The position numbers and the translations under genes were made by a program. Under the pieces are notes generated by a model that was not told the DNA's origin, made no database searches, and was given only the letters and a program-made list of their open reading frames with translations. This document shows positions 23,511-36,769 of a stretch of DNA of 64,000 bases, in pieces (the first letter of the stretch is position 1; the number at the start of each line of letters is the position of its first letter). The DNA comes from Thelonectria olida (Eukaryota; Ascomycota; Sordariomycetes; Hypocreales; Nectriaceae): contig JAGPYM010000030.1 in the NCBI GenBank assembly GCA_020736575.1, forward strand, positions 248,001-312,000, given 5' to 3'.

Positions 23511-24594
23511 CCGAAAATGCCTGACTAATCAAGGCCCCAGCGGGGAAGTGCCAAGAGCCGGTCTTCGGCCCCAACACGCATCGCAGTGTTCGTACATACC
23601 TAACGTAGTAGGGCCCTTTGTGGTTGCGAATCCTCTGCCAAGATGACGGGAGCCAAAGGAGCCCACGTCTCATGGGGCCTTGTGGAATCTTTTACGCCGA
23701 TGGATCACGGCCTGCGTTGCTTGGTGTTGATTGATTGTTGAAGCCGGGTGAGCACCTCGCAGGGAGTGTCTTCATCCGGACCCAGGGGTGTCGCCCTATC
23801 AAAGCCAGACCCTGAAGCACGTGCTCACACTGGCCAGCGACTTTGGAGTGACAAGTCGCTACTTCTTTTCAGCCTAACAGCAGCTCGCTTTCAACTCACC
23901 CCCGTTCATTGTCCACTTTGGCAAACCACATCTACGACGGGCGACCAAAGTGTACATCCTCCGTGCATCCTTCGTGCTTCTTGCATGCTAGGTAATCGAA
24001 ATGCTTACTTTAGCCTCTGTGCCCCTCTGCCGGGTGAACGTCCCGATTAGGCATGCCCCCAGAACCGCACAACGGGGATGAAGGACGGGAGTGGCTTGCT
24101 TCAGAGAAAATAAGGCTGATCTGATCAAGGTTGATGCAGTCATCCTAGCCACGGACAAACTCCGCTACAACCCTGAACGTGAAGTGCATTGCAACACTGT
24201 CTCGGCGGGGAGAGACACCGAGAGTATGGTAGAGACTGTCAGCTCCTAGCTCTGTGACTGCTGAGGGCAACGATCATGATGCTACCCTGCTTGGCCCGGG
24301 GCCGTCGAGAAGCCTTGTGAGCCCGGCTCCGTCTCCGTCTCGTTCGCTTCTCACCGGGGTCTATCCATGGTGCGTGTCCCTCTTTGATAGACAGACCGCC
24401 AAGACAACCACGAAGGAACGAATGATCTGCACTCATCTGGCAGGCTCTTCCCCCCCCTCCATCGTGTCCGCTAGTTCTGCTCTTTTCTTCTGTTATTTGT
24501 GTTCTCCGTGTCAAGATCATGTGTTGGACGTGGTGATTCCGCCCTCGTTGCTCCCCGACTTACAAGGTGCGAATTGTCAAGCATCTGGGTGAGG

Positions 24595-27500
24595 ATGGCT
24601 TCCAAAGACCAGCCCCAGCAGCAGGTGGCTGCAACTAATGGTGCCGCCGATATTTCCAACGTGACTGACGAGACTATGATTGCTCAGTTAGTGCCTGAGA
24701 GTACTTATGAAGACATATATGAGAGTGCTCCCAAGCCGGCCAATGACACAAAGGAAGTTGCTGTCTCACCACAACTGAACCGGCCAAACTCATCATCCTC
24801 ATCGTCTACTTCCTCCAGCTCTCAGATCCAGGAGGACTCAGTAAATCCTAGGGTTAGCAAATGGAGAATGAATTCATTACTCTTAAGTGATGTCGATGGA
24901 GCTAATATTCACCATATAGGACTCATTCTTCTCCTACTTCCAACTCCTATTCTATGCCCAGCCCAAGTTCCTCGACTATGTCCTCCTCGTCGCAGGAACC
25001 ATCACCGCCTGTGCTGCTGGCTCGCCCTTCCCTCTCATGGGCATCATCTTTGGCCAGCTCGTCAACGACCTCAACGATGCCTCCTGCGACGCCAAGCAGT
25101 CGCCCAGTACCCCCGAGGAACAAGACGCCATGCAAGACAGCATCAACAAGAAGGTCGTCCTCATCACCTGCATGGCTATTGCCAGCTTCGTCCTCATTTA
25201 TGCTTACATCACCATATGGGCAACCTTCAGCCGGCGTCTTGAGAACCGTCTGCGAGATCGCTACTTCAGAAAGGTCCTCCTCCAAGACGCCACCTTCTTC
25301 GACAAGCGCCAGGCCGGCGAGATCTCGTCCCGTCTCAACGCCGACATCCAAACCATCCAGACTGGTACGTCGGAAAAGGTCGGCATCTGCATGGCCTGCA
25401 CCTCCTTCTTCGTCACCGGTTACGTTGTGGCCTTTATCAAGGACACCAAGCTCGCTGCCATTCTCGTCTCCCTCATCCCGGCCTTTATGTTGCTCGCCGG
25501 TCTCTCCAGTTTCTTCACTGCCAAATTCTCCAGCGCCATGTCCGACAGAATTGCTTCGGCGTCATCCATTGCCCAGGAGACATTGTCAAACATCACCGTC
25601 GTTCAGGCGTTTGGTGCCGGTCCTCGACTCGAAGCTATTTTTGCTGCTAGAATGACGGCTGGTAAGAATGAAGGCATTAAGAAGGCTTTTGTCGCTGCAA
25701 TCCAGGCTGGTGGACTGTACTTCATTGCCTACGCGGCCAACGCGCTCTCTTTCTGGCAGGGAAGCATGCAGATCGTCGATGCCATGGGCGGCAAAGGTGA
25801 CGGTGCTTCAGTGGGTGACGTCTACACTGTTATTCTGTTACTCGTCGATGGTTAGTAATTACCTTTGTCAATACGCTTCTCCTCTTACTAACCTACCGTG
25901 CAGCTTGCGTCGTTCTCGGATCCATCGCGCCCCTTCTTCCTTTGATAGGCGCTGCCGCTGGATCCTTTCAGAAGCTCCGCGAGGATATGGAGTCCCCTGC
26001 CACGATTGATGCCGGTTCGGGAGAGGGCGAAAAGTTGGCCTCAGTCGACGGAACCATTGTCTTCAAAGACGTCTCCTTTGCCTACGCTTCACGGCCCAAC
26101 CACCCCGTACTCAAAAGCGTCTCCTTCGAGTGCCCAGCTGGTAAGCATACGGCGCTTGTTGGGTTCTCCGGTAGTGGTAAGTCCACTATCGCTGGACTGG
26201 CCACCAGACTTTATGATCCTGCCACGGGCACAATCACTCTGGATGGACATGACGTCAAGGACCTACACGTGAAGGGTCTGAGAAGCCACATGAGCCTAGT
26301 TCAGCAGGAGCCGTCTCTTCTCGACCGGTCTATTCTCGAGAACGTAGCCCTCGGCATCGTCAACTCGCCTCAACCAGACCACGCTCGATTCCAATCCGTC
26401 ATTCTTGGATCGGGCCTTATCGATGTTGCTCGAAAAGTTCGCAATGGTGAGGACCTCAAGACCGTCGCCAGGAGCGTCAGCCAGGACATGGCCGATCTCG
26501 TCGACAGAGTCCACGAGGCCACCGTCACCGCCGACGCCTCTGACTTCATCTCCAAGCTGGAGTTTGGCCTCGCCACGCAGGTCGGCACAGGCGGAAAGCT
26601 TGTAAGCGGCGGCCAGAGGCAGAGAATATCCCTCGCTCGCGCCTTGATCAAGGACCCCAAGATTCTCATCCTCGACGAGGCGACTGCATCCCTCGACTCT
26701 GCGAGCGAACACCGCATCCAAATGGCCGTGGAGGCGATTGCCAAGAACCGCACCGTCATTGCCATTGCTCACCGGCTGTCAACCATCAAGAATGCCGACA
26801 ACATCATTGTAATGAACCACGGCGAAATCGTCGAGCAAGGGACTCATCTGGAGCTCATGGCTCTCAGCGGCTCCTATGCCAGCATGGTTCGTCTGCAGAC
26901 CGTGGACGCCGAGGATGCTGGTTCGACGACGAGTACGCTCAAGACATCGACTGAGATCATCCACGCTCTGGATACGGAGGACTCTATTGGTGAGGAAAAG
27001 TTTCTGCGGCTTGCAAAGGCGACCGAGGAAGAGGCCAAGGAAATCAAAGACGCTAAAAAGAAGGAGGATTGTTTGGATCTCAATGCCGCCCTGGATTCCA
27101 ACATGTCTCCGTGGACCGTCATCAAGAGTGTCTTGGGAATGGCTCGCCCCTATCTCCTCCTCATCGTCGTCTCTCTCTTCGCCGCCACCATCGTCGGCAT
27201 GACCTTCTCTTCAGCTGGCCTCATTTTTGGCAACACAATAAGCAGAATCAGCCCCTGCAACTCCCCCGAGGACATTCTCCATGCCGGTAGGTTCTTCGGA
27301 GGCATGTGGTTCTTGGTTGCGTGCGCGGAGCTCTTGGCCAACACCACGAGCTGGACGGGTTTTGGGACTGTAGCCGAGAAGCTTCTCTACAAGATCCGCG
27401 TGCTCTGCTTCCGCTCGCTGTATGAGCAGGACTTGGACTGGCACCAATCCGAGGGTCGAACTCCCTCTGCTCTCTTGTCCGTCATCACCACGGATGCCGC

Positions 27501-28923
27501 GGCCGTCGGTGGCTTCAGCGGCTCCATTATCGGAACCATCTTCTCCATCATCGTCAACTTCCTCATTGCCATTATCCTCTCGCACATCATTGCCTGGAAG
27601 ATTGCCATCGTCTGCCTCGTCGTCGTGCCTATCCTTCTCGGCTCCGGCATCATGCAAATGCGCTCCCTGTCCCAATTCGAGCGTCGCCACGCCGGCGCCT
27701 TCTCAGGCGCCGTAGGCATCTCAGTCGAAGCCGTCAACTCGTACAAGACTATCTCATCCCTGTCTATCGAGGACGAGGTCATGAGGGCGTACCGTCGAGC
27801 CCTAAGAGCGCCGCGGAAGGAGATTTTCTGGTCTTCGGCCTACGCCAACTTCTGGCTCTCCATCGCAAATAGCACGGGCAACTTGATCTACGCGTTTGCC
27901 TACTGGTGGGGGTCTACACAGATTGTCAAGGGCAAGGCCACCCAGACCGAGTTCTTCATCATCCTCATCTGCATGCTCGTCAGCGCACAGCTCTGGGGCC
28001 AAATGTTCAGCTTGGCCCCTGAAGTGTCTCGAGCCAGAGCCGCCGCCTCGCGAATCCTGAACCTGATAAACATTGGCTCCTCCAAGGACGTCATGAGGAA
28101 GGGAGATCCTTCACCCGGCAAATCAGATAATGACGTGGAAGCCAGTGCAGACGCACCACCAAGGAGCAACGGCAGAGGAGCCGACATCACGTTCACGAAC
28201 GTCACCTTCTCGTATCCTGCCCGCCCTCACATCCAAATCCTGACCGGCATGTCCTTTACCATCAACGCCGGGCAATTTGTCGGTCTCGTCGGTCCCTCAG
28301 GTGCGGGTAAGTCGACCATTATGTCTCTCATCCAGCGCATGTACCAACCTTCGGGCGGAGCCGTCAAGATCAACGGCGTCGACATCTGCGCCCGCGAGGG
28401 CACCGAGTTCCGCAATGACATCGCCGTCGTGCCCCAAGACTGTGCCCTCTTCGACGGCACCATCCGCTTCAACGTGGCCCTGGGCTCGACGCCCGGCCAC
28501 GAGCCCACCGACGACGAGATCATCGACGCCTGTCAACTGGCCAACATCCACGACATGATCATGGAGCTCCCCAACGGCTACGCCACCGAGTGCGGCCCCA
28601 ACGGCTCCCGCCTCTCCGGCGGCCAACGCCAACGCCTCGCCATCGCACGAGCCCTGGTCCGCAGGCCCAAACTCCTCCTCCTAGACGAGAGCACCAGCGC
28701 CCTCGACGCCGAGAGCGAGCGAGCCCTGCAAGAGGGCCTAGAGCGCGTTGCTCGCGGCATCACCGTCGTTGCCATCACGCACCGGCTACACACCGTCCGT
28801 AAAGCCGATGTCATCTTCGTCATCGAGGGCGGAAAGATAGTGGACAAGGGTCGTCACGAAGACTTGGTCGAGAGGAGCGAGCTGTACCGCGTGAATGCGT
28901 TGCAGCAGATTCTTGGTCACTAA
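24595..28923 (+). CDS. Full-length ABCB-type exporter (siderophore-cluster ABC transporter)
   Basis: Three exons (24595-24840, 24920-25850, 25904-28923), 1398 aa. Layout is TMD1-NBD1-TMD2-NBD2, as in P-glycoprotein/Ste6. NBD1 has Walker A GFSGSGKST (near residue 480), signature LVSGGQRQR and Walker B ILILDEATASLD. NBD2 has GPSGAGKST (near 1190), LSGGQRQR and LLLLDESTSALD. All key ATPase residues are present in both. The first 80 or so residues are Ser-rich and acidic. The exon 1 donor could be GTAAAT at 24841 (used here) or GTTAGC at 24853; both keep frame. An ABC exporter (SitT/AbcB) lies beside sidF/sidD in A. fumigatus and ABC6 beside NPS6 in other fungi, so siderophore-related export is the likely role. 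Substrate is not readable from sequence. Confidence 0.9.
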
Positions 28924-29859
28924 GGGGGCGTCCAGAGGGACCATGTAGGCAGACATTGAAGAAATAAATAGGTTATTGTGCCAAATCCCATACACGTCCC
29001 CATCCTATGCTCCTCTTGATTGTCTTAATCGTCTCGATCGATAGTTTCGCCAGCCAACCGGTAGTTACATTCTCAGCCAATCTTCTGATGTTAACCTGGG
29101 AAGGACCCTCCTCACCATCCATCTAGCCCGGGGAATACCGGAGAAGATGGCCCATTGAGGTTCAGTCATGCTGTCTTGGGTCATCTTGATGTCTCTAGAC
29201 GGAATAATCAATCACACACGCAAAACCCTACCTTAACCTGGGGAGTGTTCCAAGGCCTACCCATATTCCTAACCCTGATTGCTATCCCATATATCAGTCC
29301 TGAGCAAGCTCCAACGTACCACATCCGAGTTATCTCTTATTTCTCAATTTTGCCTCCATAATTTTTTTTTTTTTTTTTTTTTTTGGATAAGCCAAAGCGA
29401 TAAGGGAGGTTAGGATGCCAGCGAAGGAAGTAGATATTCGTATCAGTATGAAATGTATCGGGCCACAGGGTGGAAAAGCGGAGGGTCTCAGAAAGCCATT
29501 CTTTCATCTTAGTGTAAAATTTGCGTGCATGATTGACACTTCCTATAGACTATAACTACGTCTCGCAATTCAACCCAATGTCCGGCAGCATACTCCAGAG
29601 GATGGGGGTATATACAACGCCAAGCCATAAACACCGCCCCTTTCATGAATAATCATTCCAGTTCAAAATGAAGCAAAAAGGGGATACAGAAACACAATCA
29701 ACCACCATTCCGCATGCGTCCCCAATTCCAACACAGCGAGAAAAGGAAAAACAAGTCTCATTTCGCCTTGCATCCTAATGAAGCTTCCAATCGGGCCCTT
29801 TGTCCGCCAATCGTTATCGTGAAGAATTATGTCATTCCATCATCCCGTCATTCAGCTCA
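28924..29859. other. Intergenic with poly-T tract
   Basis: 3' regions of two convergent genes. It contains a 23-T run at 29362-29384. No gene is seen. Confidence 0.4.
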
Positions 29860-32701
29860 TTACGTCTTCGTTGGCGCAGGAACGTCTTGAGCTCCATAGT
29901 TGCCAATGCTAAGGGCCTTCTGCAAGCTTCGTCGGAACATCTTGGTAGGGGCCGATTCTTCGTCCTTGTCGCGGCCCAGCAACCCGAAACTCAGGCGACG
30001 AGTCTTGTTACCTGGATTCTCTTGTCGGGGAGGCGCCGGCTTGCTCTTCTTCCTGACTGGAGCAGGAGGGGCCATGGTAGGTCTTGGGGGCCACTCGCCA
30101 TCTCGCTTCCACCCCGATACGCAAGAGCGAAGCATGTCGGAAAGGTTGATCGGGCAGGAAGGTTGCAGGCTATGAATGATGACCTTGTCATAGAGGCTGA
30201 GATAGACCGAAGGTGTAATAGAGGCCCGTAGCGGGTTGTTGGGAGGTAGCAGTGGTGGCGCAAGTGGAATGAGGGTCTCAACTGGAAAGGTTCGGCTTGG
30301 GGGCGGAGTCGAAGCGTTTGTGTCCTTGGATTGCTGCTTTTGGAGCTCCTCGCCCTTTGCCAACGAAGAACTGTCCGAGCCATCGCTGCCTGCGGCGGTG
30401 GAGCTTGGCGGTGAGCTCGACATCGAACGACGGAAGAAGAAGCGGCGGGGAGATCGCGGGGAGACGACGGGGGACGAGGCCGGCTTGGTACGAACGCGAA
30501 CCGTGCGGGCACCTGTCCAAGCACTACGCCTGGCCTCGAAGCAAGCAAGGCCGTCATTCCATTCCATCTCCTTGCGAACAGCCCTACGTCGCTTGGCTTG
30601 CTTGGCATAAATGGCAGCTTTAATGGTGGCACCTACGGTGCCTGGGCTGTCGAAGCGGAAAGGAGAGCGAGAGGGAAGAGGTTCATCCTCGTCGGAGATG
30701 TCAGAGGCCCACTCCATGCGGGGACGAAAGTTGACGAGATCTTCAGAGACGGTGCTGTACACGGATTCTACATCACTCTCATCATCCGATTCGATGCCCT
30801 CATCGTCCACTTGATACCCAGTATCGTCTCGAGTTTCATCCTGGACGACCTTGGTCGACTCTGTAGTGTCGAGACCTGTCGGCTGGTCGATAGGCTTTTC
30901 GTCGGTGTCCCCGGTCACTGCGTCGTTGGGAGATGAATCAACGATGCGTGACGGCCATGAGAATTCCCAATCGTTCTTGACCTTGGCATCTAAATAACGT
31001 TTGACGGCGTCCTTCTGCTTCAGTTTGTCCTTGCTCAACAAGTCGGCATGTTCTTCGCCAAGCCAGCCTGGCGGGATGGCGGTCAATGGCGTAGATGATT
31101 GAGCCGACTGGTGACGGAGCTTTGCGATGGGAGACCGGGGGCTCCTGTATATGTCGGAGAAGATCATGGCGGATTTTGCCGGGGCTTTCGACTCCCGTAT
31201 GGCGAGGCCAGAGGACGAAGATGGAGTAGGAATTGGAATTGGAGCAGTGGCAGCAGTTGGATAGCGGGACTGTGGGGAGGCGACCTGGAGAAGAGGAAGC
31301 ACGGTCGTTGGTGGTATGATGTCGGGATTGATAGATGTTGATTTAGAGGGTACTTTTTTGGCGGTTAGTGGGGTGAAGAATCAAGAGTTGAAGCAACAAT
31401 TGTGTGGATTGAGATTGGCTGAAAGGCAGAGTTCGTTGAAGAAGCAAGATGGGGGCCTGGTTGCGACACTGAGGGGAGAAAGCATGCAACGAACTGATAT
31501 ATAATGGAGGGACGAACAGCAACAAAGCAGAAAAAGAAGGCGAAGGGGGAAGGAAGAAGGTGGTGGTTGTTATTTGGCGGAGGTGGCGTTGTGAAGAGGC
31601 GGCGCCAAGTTGTGGTCTGCCTCTGAAAGCGTCTCGTGTATGGTTGCACGCGCTATGTGACGTCGAAAGTTGAAGGCGACGTCGGAGTTAACGCGGGAAG
31701 AAGAGGGAAAGGCTAAGGATTGAGGAAGAGACGTGTTGAATGGTCGATCTCAGGCTGGGGTAATAAGGCAGGGGTGATAAAAGAAGCAAGGTGTAGTGCA
31801 AGGTAAGGAGAGGTAAGGCAGTGACAGAGGAGAAGGACAAGGATGCGAATGGAGGGGGGATGGGCAGAAGTGGATGAGGTGCGAATATGTATTCGTACGA
31901 CCTTCGCACAAAATACCATGCAGGAGATCAACAAGAGATGCGGAATTGGACTGGGCGGCTCACTAAGACATGATCGGCGACGCGACTAATGGCGGCCGAG
32001 TCCAGAGGTGGGATTGCGAAAACAAACAGCAACAGAAAAGACAAGGAAGAATGAATGTGACAAGACACCAAACGCAGACGGAGATGAACAAGTGAAAAGG
32101 TGCGAGACAGAAACTAGCACCTTTTCGATGATGTCTCGACCTCTGACTCTTGTTGTACGAAGTATTCGTACCTCTGTAATTCTGATTCCTTGCGTGCTTG
32201 TGTGATTGAACCCCTGTCCGTGTCTGTGTCTGCGTCTGCGTCTCTTTCTCTGACTCCAATGGGCACGAGTGTGTTCTCGTGTCTTTCCGTCTGTTCCACA
32301 CAATGGAAGAAGGAGACAACGGTACTGATGAGGTGTAATGGCAGGTAGATGATGAGAGGGGAGGAGAGGAGAAAGAAGGAGAAGGAGAAAATGGAACAAG
32401 AAACTGGGGGAGTGAGAGGCGAAATAGGACAGGATAGATTGAAACCAACCGAAAACGAGTCAACGTCAAAGCTTGGAATTGGAAGGGAGGGAAAACAGAA
32501 GACTAATAAAAACCAAAAATCGATTCTAGACTACTCCAACGTACCAGTACTTGGACCTGGGTCGACGCCGAGGCGGCCAGAGCCATCTCCAGCGCTCGGG
32601 CTGGTCCCAGATAAAGAAGAAACGCCAGTCACCGTGACAAGTCCCGGAGCATGGTCATTGCGACGGACGGATCCGACGTCAGATGGAGCGTCGGGGGCCA
32701 T
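29860..32701 (-). CDS. Gag1-like clamp domain (DUF4050) protein
   Basis: The main exon is open from stop 29860 up to about 31352, with an internal ATG at 31167 (MIFSDIYRSPRSPIAKLRH) giving at least 435 aa. Conserved blocks are KRYLDAKVKNDWEFSWPSRI near the start, MEWNDGLACFEARRSAWTG in the middle, and NNPLRASITPSVYLSLYDKV plus CVSGWKRDGEWPP in the last third. I recognise these as the fungal Gag1-like clamp (DUF4050) family of unknown mechanism. A plausible first exon lies at 32701-32545 (MAPDAPSDVGSVRRND...), ending in a GTACGT donor. It joins in frame to an acceptor at 31353 preceded by CACTAAC, giving 549 aa and a 1.19-kb intron. If that exon is wrong, the gene starts at 31167. The protein is Ser/Pro-rich and acidic between the conserved blocks. 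Confidence 0.65.
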
Positions 32702-35700
32702 GGGCGGAGAGAAGCGATGACTGCGATGCGATGCGTCAACTTGTCAAGCGGCGAGCGGTAGCGGCGACGGCGAAACGGCGAGGGACAAGGAATGACAGCG
32801 GGCGATGGGCGACAGGCCAGCAGAAAAGCGAGAGAGTGACGTGGTGGTGGTAACTTCAATTTTCGACCACCTCAGGGCCAGAAAGCAAGGGATTGTGAGA
32901 TGTACAATGTACGAGGGCACAGCGCAGCAGCAACCGGTGATGGCCTGGACCTTAGGGCCAAGGCGAGGAGTCACGAACCGAACTAGGATCGGAATAAAGG
33001 CGCTGCTGGCGTTGTCTCAGCCCCGGTCTGGTCTGGGGACGACGAAAGAGGCTGGCGGGAGTCGCGAATTCACGAATCGAAGAAGCGAAGACGAAGGCGG
33101 ATTGTGGGAGAGGAGGATGCGGGAATGGAAGCACCGCATGTGCTTTTGCTTCTTGATGCGACATGCGGTCTTTTCCTGGTCCACGCGCCCGCGCACGGAA
33201 CAGCGAACTTTTAGCTCGGAGCGGACGATGGCTGACAGAGGGGGCTTGGGGGCGAGCGGGTGGCGGCGACGGCGGCGGCGAGAGCGAGAGCTTCCAAGGT
33301 CAAGCAAGGCCGCCTGTACCTCTACTTCACCCCAGTCGGTCAGTCTCCATGATCCATCCACAGCCTGGTTTTGCACACCTGGTTGCTTCCAACCCTGCGC
33401 CTGCTTGAGGACAAGTGGAGATGGGGAAAACGAGGCTGTGGCGCGCACCTATCGAGCCTCATGAGAATGAGAAAGGTCGAGGCTGGGTACTGAGGCAGGC
33501 GGTGAAAGACGGGAAGGCGGCAAAGCTCTTCCTCGCTGTACCTCCTTCCTAGGTACCGATCTCCAACTATGGGTGTGGATGGGATGCTTCCTTCCTTATG
33601 GCTTCAGCTGGATTTTCGTATTATCGGTCTATGGCAGGCGCAATCCAAAATCAGCGAACCACCACCGACAGCCGGTCAATCGGTCTCCCTATCCCTCTGC
33701 AACTTCTGATAATAACCCCAACGGCAAATTCGTTCTCATTCATCGGCAGCGCTCCTGTCTCTGTCGACTACCTAGTCCCTCGGTTCGCGCAAGACGGAAG
33801 TAGCCAATACCTGGTTCATCAGATCATCCAATAGACGGTATTTCGCTCCTCCAACTTGTCCAGCTCATGTGGAGCGCTGGGGGATGCATCATGGAGGGGG
33901 AGGGGAGGAATTCACGTCGTGTGACAGCAATTTGAGCACCACTTCCCGAATTCGTCCTTCCGCCCCTTCACCAAGAAGTTGTCGACCAACAGCCACGCAG
34001 GAGTTCGACGACAAACGGCTGGACCACTTTGTACACGTTGTGTCGACACCCTCGTCTTCATCCTAGCGAAGGGATCTGAGCAAGACCATCGCACAAAGAA
34101 GCCAGGGACCGTCCAATTGGCCCTTTTCATTGGCTCTTGGCCGAGTCAGTCGAGCAGGCATTGATCCCCAGGCCTAGGGCTCCCAGGCGGTCCCAGGCCT
34201 TGTTCCCGGTCCCCAGCAACTGCTCCTCGAGGTCCACCACCCCCATCCACAGTCCAGCAGCAGCATGCCTTTGCATTGACAAGATGGACGGGGAAGGCAA
34301 GCTGGGGGGCAGAATTCTTACCACTATTTGACACTCCTCCATTTGTGCTCCGTAGTCTTGGTTAGTTGGCTGGTCACATGGAAAATCAGATGCCTCGCTT
34401 ACCACTTGCCAATCGACTCATCGATTTGTCACGCATCGGCCGTCGGCAGCCTCCTTCTCAGCGACTGAGAAGAAGGTATTCTCCGGCTGCTCATAAATTG
34501 AGGTGGTTTGCTAGACTATGGGTTTAACGACACAAACAGGCCACTCGAGCGGATACAAGTCCACCACCTCTTTTATCCGGCACACCGATACGGAGCTTAA
34601 CAAGAGAGTGCTTGGTCCCTCGAATCGAATGGACAGGCACGGATCGTCAATAGGACTCCTTTCATGGAGCTCCTCGTCTACGAGACACTACTCGGATACC
34701 TTGAACCTTCCCAAAACTGGGTTCCCCTCTCTCGCTTTTCCCCAGGTCTTGTCGTCTCCATTTCGTCTCAAGGGCAACCCTTCCTCCTTGGCCGTCCAGC
34801 TCTTGGCGTTGTCCCCATTCCTGAAGATGTATCTGCATCACACCGTCTTACTGCAAGTCTGCCAGAACAGACACGCTTCGCCTTGCATGCTCAGACCTTA
34901 GCTAGGTACTTCGTCCAGTACATAGACTACATATGTACAGGTAATGTAATCATGCCACAAAACAGGAGGGCGATCATCCGCCGAATCCCATGCAGTGATG
35001 CACCACAACTAACGACCCCCCGGTTGCATCCAACCACGTCCGTCAAAGCTGCCCACCCCGGCCGGCTCCCGACGTTAGCTCACTCCACTAACATGTTGAG
35101 ATGTTGTCACACCAGCAAGACACAGATGCTTCTGGGGAGGCGAGTGCCCGGCAAGTTCTTTCGTTTCCCTCAAGGGCCTCCGCTTTTCAAGGCCACTGCC
35201 TCTTCTTTTGGAGACTCGTGAGAAGCCATCCAGCCGATTAACTAGAATCTTCACTAACAAAGGGAACATGTACAGTTAAGTGCATTGCGGCGATTTATCT
35301 CAACAATTGGGATGATGTCTCGAAAGAAATGCAATTCTACCAAGAATCGATCGAAAGCTCAAATCTGATCCTATGCTTCCAGGCACGGGTTAGACATTTC
35401 TGGGGTTTGTGCTCCTACTTGTCAACCATGGACAGAGGAACAGCACGATTATCTGAAGGATGACCGTGCTTGCCCCACTGCCTCATCATGATGCACGGAC
35501 GGCATCGCTCGGGGACGACATAGGCGGTTGGCTGCCTTTGCCAGGCCGTCGTCGGTATGCTCTGCGTAAAGTGATGGGGTAATCTGAATCGTTCCGACAG
35601 GACGGCTCTATCTGTCATTGAATCTACCTGTTACGTACTTCTACCCAAGTTACCTTGCAGTGCGATAATGGTGGCCAGATCAACACTCACCGTAATCTCC

Positions 35701-36769
35701 CAGCAACGCAGGTCCATGCCTCTCTTCACCTACCTATGTATATCTTCATCGAGCACATTTGGTAAAAGAGTAAGTGCGTGCCGCGGTAGCCCACGTTGAG
35801 AAGGGCGCCGCTTGCGGTTACGCCCATGCCCAAAAGAGCTAACTTAGGCTTGCAATGAGAGCCTACTGCAGCATCCCAGACATGAGTGCAAGGCCCGAGT
35901 CGTTTGCTGCAGCCGGCTGATTTTACGAAAAAGCAGCAGGCGAGGAACCTGTTGGCGGTGGTTGAGTCCTGCTGCGGGCCGTAGCGTCCATCACTTCAGC
36001 ATGTGGACGCTGAAATGGAGCGAATGCTGGGCCCGTGTGGAGTGACATGGACCAGGAGGCGACACTGGAGGTCAGCGAGCTCTGTCCTCGTGACACGTGA
36101 TGCCACTCGTGATGAGTCTCTACTTGGTTGGTCTTGCTGCATGAATAATGGCAAGAACATGACTTCAGCTCCAGGGGCAGTTCGGAGGGCCAAACAAAGG
36201 AAGGGCGCGAACCTGACTTGGCTTTGGAGCCGAGAGGGTGACGCCGCCGAGGTTGAATCCGAGGCTGGCCAGATCCCTGAGCTTAAAACAGGAGAAGCCG
36301 TGAAGGCTCGAAAGTATTCAGTACGCGGGGAACACAGGCCTGTCAATGCAGGGCTCCGTGGAGATGTGAACGACAGGGGAGAAGACGGTTGGAGGGGCAG
36401 CTCTGCATACGACCTCACCGCCTGCCTGGTTGGGCCGTGACCTGTAAGCCCCCACCACGCGCCTCAGTGATTCTCACGTACTCTCTCGGCTTGTACAAGC
36501 GAAAAGTAAGAATATCAAAATGCCATTTTGGTTTTAAGCAGAAAACCAGATCCCATAGCTATTTGTAGAATTCTGGCCTAGCTAGTGATGAACCAGATTC
36601 CAAGCTTCAGCGACTCCCGTCTTCGGTGTGTGAGGGGCCACTTGGCAGTATATCTTCGTTACGCACCCATCGCAACGACAACAACTTTCCTTTCGCCTTC
36701 AACGTCAACAAGTGCAACTGACAATCACCGTGATCTCTCCCACCCGCTCAGAGAACGTCGCATCTGACA
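32702..36769. other. Gene-poor region, 4 kb
   Basis: No gene can be supported. Scattered short open frames (for example 34664-35221 and 36003-36440 on the plus strand) match no family I recognise, and the second is open on both strands. A frame at about 35275-35460 (CIAAIYLNNWDDVSKEMQFY) reads like protein but has no start. These may be remnants. Confidence 0.35.

Larger units (their letters stand above)
22382..24594. other. Divergent promoter between FAD oxidoreductase and ABC transporter
   Basis: It contains the optional 74-residue leader of the FAD gene (22603-22382), three exact GATA sites and a (TG)11 microsatellite at 23421-23442. No further gene is seen. Short open frames here lack coding features. 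Confidence 0.45.

Noticed and set aside
28132..28140. Ninth exact ATCAGATAA
   Set aside because: It lies inside the ABC transporter coding exon. One hit is expected by chance in 64 kb, so it is not counted as regulatory.
31963..32469. 168-codon minus-strand open frame
   Set aside because: Low-complexity Ser/Pro/Phe/Leu composition, and it falls inside the proposed first intron of the Gag1-like gene.
36003..36440. Open frame of about 145 codons on both strands
   Set aside because: Open both ways with no recognisable domain or intron signals, so it is likely chance in GC-rich DNA. Kept only as a note in the gene-poor region.
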